This document shows, piece by piece, positions 62,992 through 64,000 of a stretch of 64,000 bases of DNA (its first letter is position 1; every line of letters starts with the position of its first letter). The notes below the pieces were generated by a model, which had not been told where the DNA came from, searched no databases, and saw only the letters and a program-made list of their open reading frames with translations. Source of the DNA: Thorsellia anophelis DSM 18579 (lineage in GTDB: Bacteria > Pseudomonadota > Gammaproteobacteria > Enterobacterales > Thorselliaceae); contig NZ_FOHV01000006.1 of NCBI RefSeq assembly GCF_900111395.1, forward strand, positions 62,001 through 126,000, read 5' to 3'. The position numbers and the translations under genes were made by a program.

Positions 62992-64000
62992 TTACTCATG
63001 TTTCTTATCATTTTTAAGCTCACCTGATTCATCCGTGAATTGTGAGTTTTCAGCATCAGTATTGGAATCGCTCAACATTTGCTTACTTGATTGTTCATCT
63101 ATAGATGTGGGCACTTCCGTTTCTCTTGGTTCAATATGATCGAGAATAATTTTAGCCTCATCAGGAACAGTTTCAGGCTCAATTCTAGGGTCTAGTATAG
63201 CTGAACTCATAGGATACTCTGGCACGTGTGCTGTTTTTTCTATTCCTTCTTCGATTTCCTCACAAGGATTACTTTTAAGAATAAATAGGAGTCCAAATAG
63301 CGCTAAGCCCATAACAAAAAAGACCACAAATAGAGCTTTGGCAGAAAAATAGTCCATCACTATACCAGAGGCAATCGGACCTATACCTGCTCCGACACCA
63401 AATATAGCAAGCAATAAGCCGCTTAAGGCAACTCTTTTAGTGGAAGCAATATTATCATTTGCAAGCGCAACTGCAATTGGATATAGGGTAAATAGAAACA
63501 CCCCAACAGCAAATATAATTACGAGTAATATAATTTCAGACCAATACGCTCCAAACCACAAAGGAATACTTAAAAAAGCCAAAAGACAGGCATTTACCTG
63601 AATCAACTTTGTTCTGTTAACCCTATCAGACAACCACCCCATAGGCCACTGAACTAAAAATCCTGCAATAATCGCAACAGCGATGAACTGGCTACTATCA
63701 TTAACACTAAATCCTGCACTTTGTGCATAAATAGGCGCTAAGCCAAAAAATGAACCAACTAACATTCCACCAACAGCAACCGTCAATAAGGCGGGGGTTG
63801 TCGTCTTTAAAAAATAACGAATCTCTAGTGGTGCAACAATGATGGCATTTGGATGGATTTTACGAGTGGTAGCAACAGGAATTAAACTGCCAGCAAAGAG
63901 CATAGCAACAATCACTAATTGCGTGATACTGAGCTCTGGTAAATATCTCAAAAAATATTGCCCAAGGATTAATCCCATATTTACAGCAATCATATATCCT
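62992..64000 (-). CDS. MFS transporter (YcaD-like), C-terminal part
   Basis: The gene is cut by the right edge and the reading frame is still open there. At least 335 residues are visible, with eight or nine membrane segments. The stretch GYMIAVNMGLILGQYFLRY and the MFS loop motif GWLSDRVNRTKLI resemble YcaD of E. coli. The C-terminal 90 residues are soluble and acidic (MLSDSNTDAENSQFTDESGE), which is longer than in YcaD. Substrate unknown. Confidence 0.85.
   Translation of the reverse strand, partial: GYMIAVNMGLILGQYFLRYLPELSITQLVIVAMLFAGSLIPVATTRKIHPNAIIVAPLEIRYFLKTTTPALLTVAVGGMLVGSFFGLAPIYAQSAGFSVNDSSQFIAVAIIAGFLVQWPMGWLSDRVNRTKLIQVNACLLAFLSIPLWFGAYWSEIILLVIIFAVGVFLFTLYPIAVALANDNIASTKRVALSGLLLAIFGVGAGIGPIASGIVMDYFSAKALFVVFFVMGLALFGLLFILKSNPCEEIEEGIEKTAHVPEYPMSSAILDPRIEPETVPDEAKIILDHIEPRETEVPTSIDEQSSKQMLSDSNTDAENSQFTDESGELKNDKKHE

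Overview
The window comes from an AT-rich gammaproteobacterium, roughly a third G+C by eye. Its markers are those of the Enterobacterales/Orbales/Pasteurellales neighbourhood: a complete pspF/pspABC locus, fused RlmKL next to Uup, LpoA divergent from RsmI, TatABC, YcjX, EttA, an AscFB-type sugar operon and a C-P lyase operon. I cannot fix the genus from the sequence alone. Most of the window is ordinary chromosome with tight operons and clear Shine-Dalgarno sites. I saw no tRNA, rRNA or CRISPR array.

Layout. 1-2.6 kb: start of ettA (cut by the window edge), a PanE-like reductase and a small secreted protein. 2.9-5.9 kb: envelope-stress locus pspABC divergent from pspF, with a sigma-54 promoter candidate between them. 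6-10.4 kb: a small helix-hairpin-helix protein, yajQ, and a PTS EIIBC plus 6-phospho-beta-glucosidase operon behind a near-perfect 23-bp palindrome. 10.6-13.9 kb: an unrecognised 459-residue protein and a flagellin gene broken by one in-frame amber codon. 14.4-20.9 kb: Na+/H+ antiporter, rlmKL, uup. 21-24.2 kb: a small accessory patch with a SUKH-like immunity-type gene overlapped by a 24-codon ORF, a decayed IS66 transposase tail, and an AAA ATPase of the DUF234 type behind inverted repeats. 24.2-31.9 kb: ycjX, hemB, tatABC, rsmI, lpoA. 32-36.5 kb: a J-domain protein paired with an exported Sel1-repeat protein, then hipBA. 37-45.4 kb: ugpQ and phnGHIJKLMNP, with a Pho-box candidate but no transporter genes. 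45.9-50.6 kb: an exported surface protein, a 1-kb AT-rich gap, and an exported SurE-like phosphatase with a lipoprotein. 51-55.6 kb: an intact flagellin, then Fur-type efeO-efeB. 55.9-64 kb: a Snf2 helicase, divergent gntK/gntT with a GntR operator, a COG4637-like ATPase, and a YcaD-like MFS transporter cut by the window end.

How the genes work together. TatABC would export the twin-arginine EfeB. PspA/B/C/F sense and repair inner-membrane damage, and YcjX belongs to the same regulon in E. coli. PhnG-P and UgpQ both release phosphate from organic phosphorus, and the exported SurE-like protein may do so too. The two flagellin loci lie far from any other flagellar gene in view. The parts least explained by known families are the J-domain/Sel1 pair, the 459-residue protein, the SUKH/IS66/ATPase patch and the amber-interrupted flagellin.
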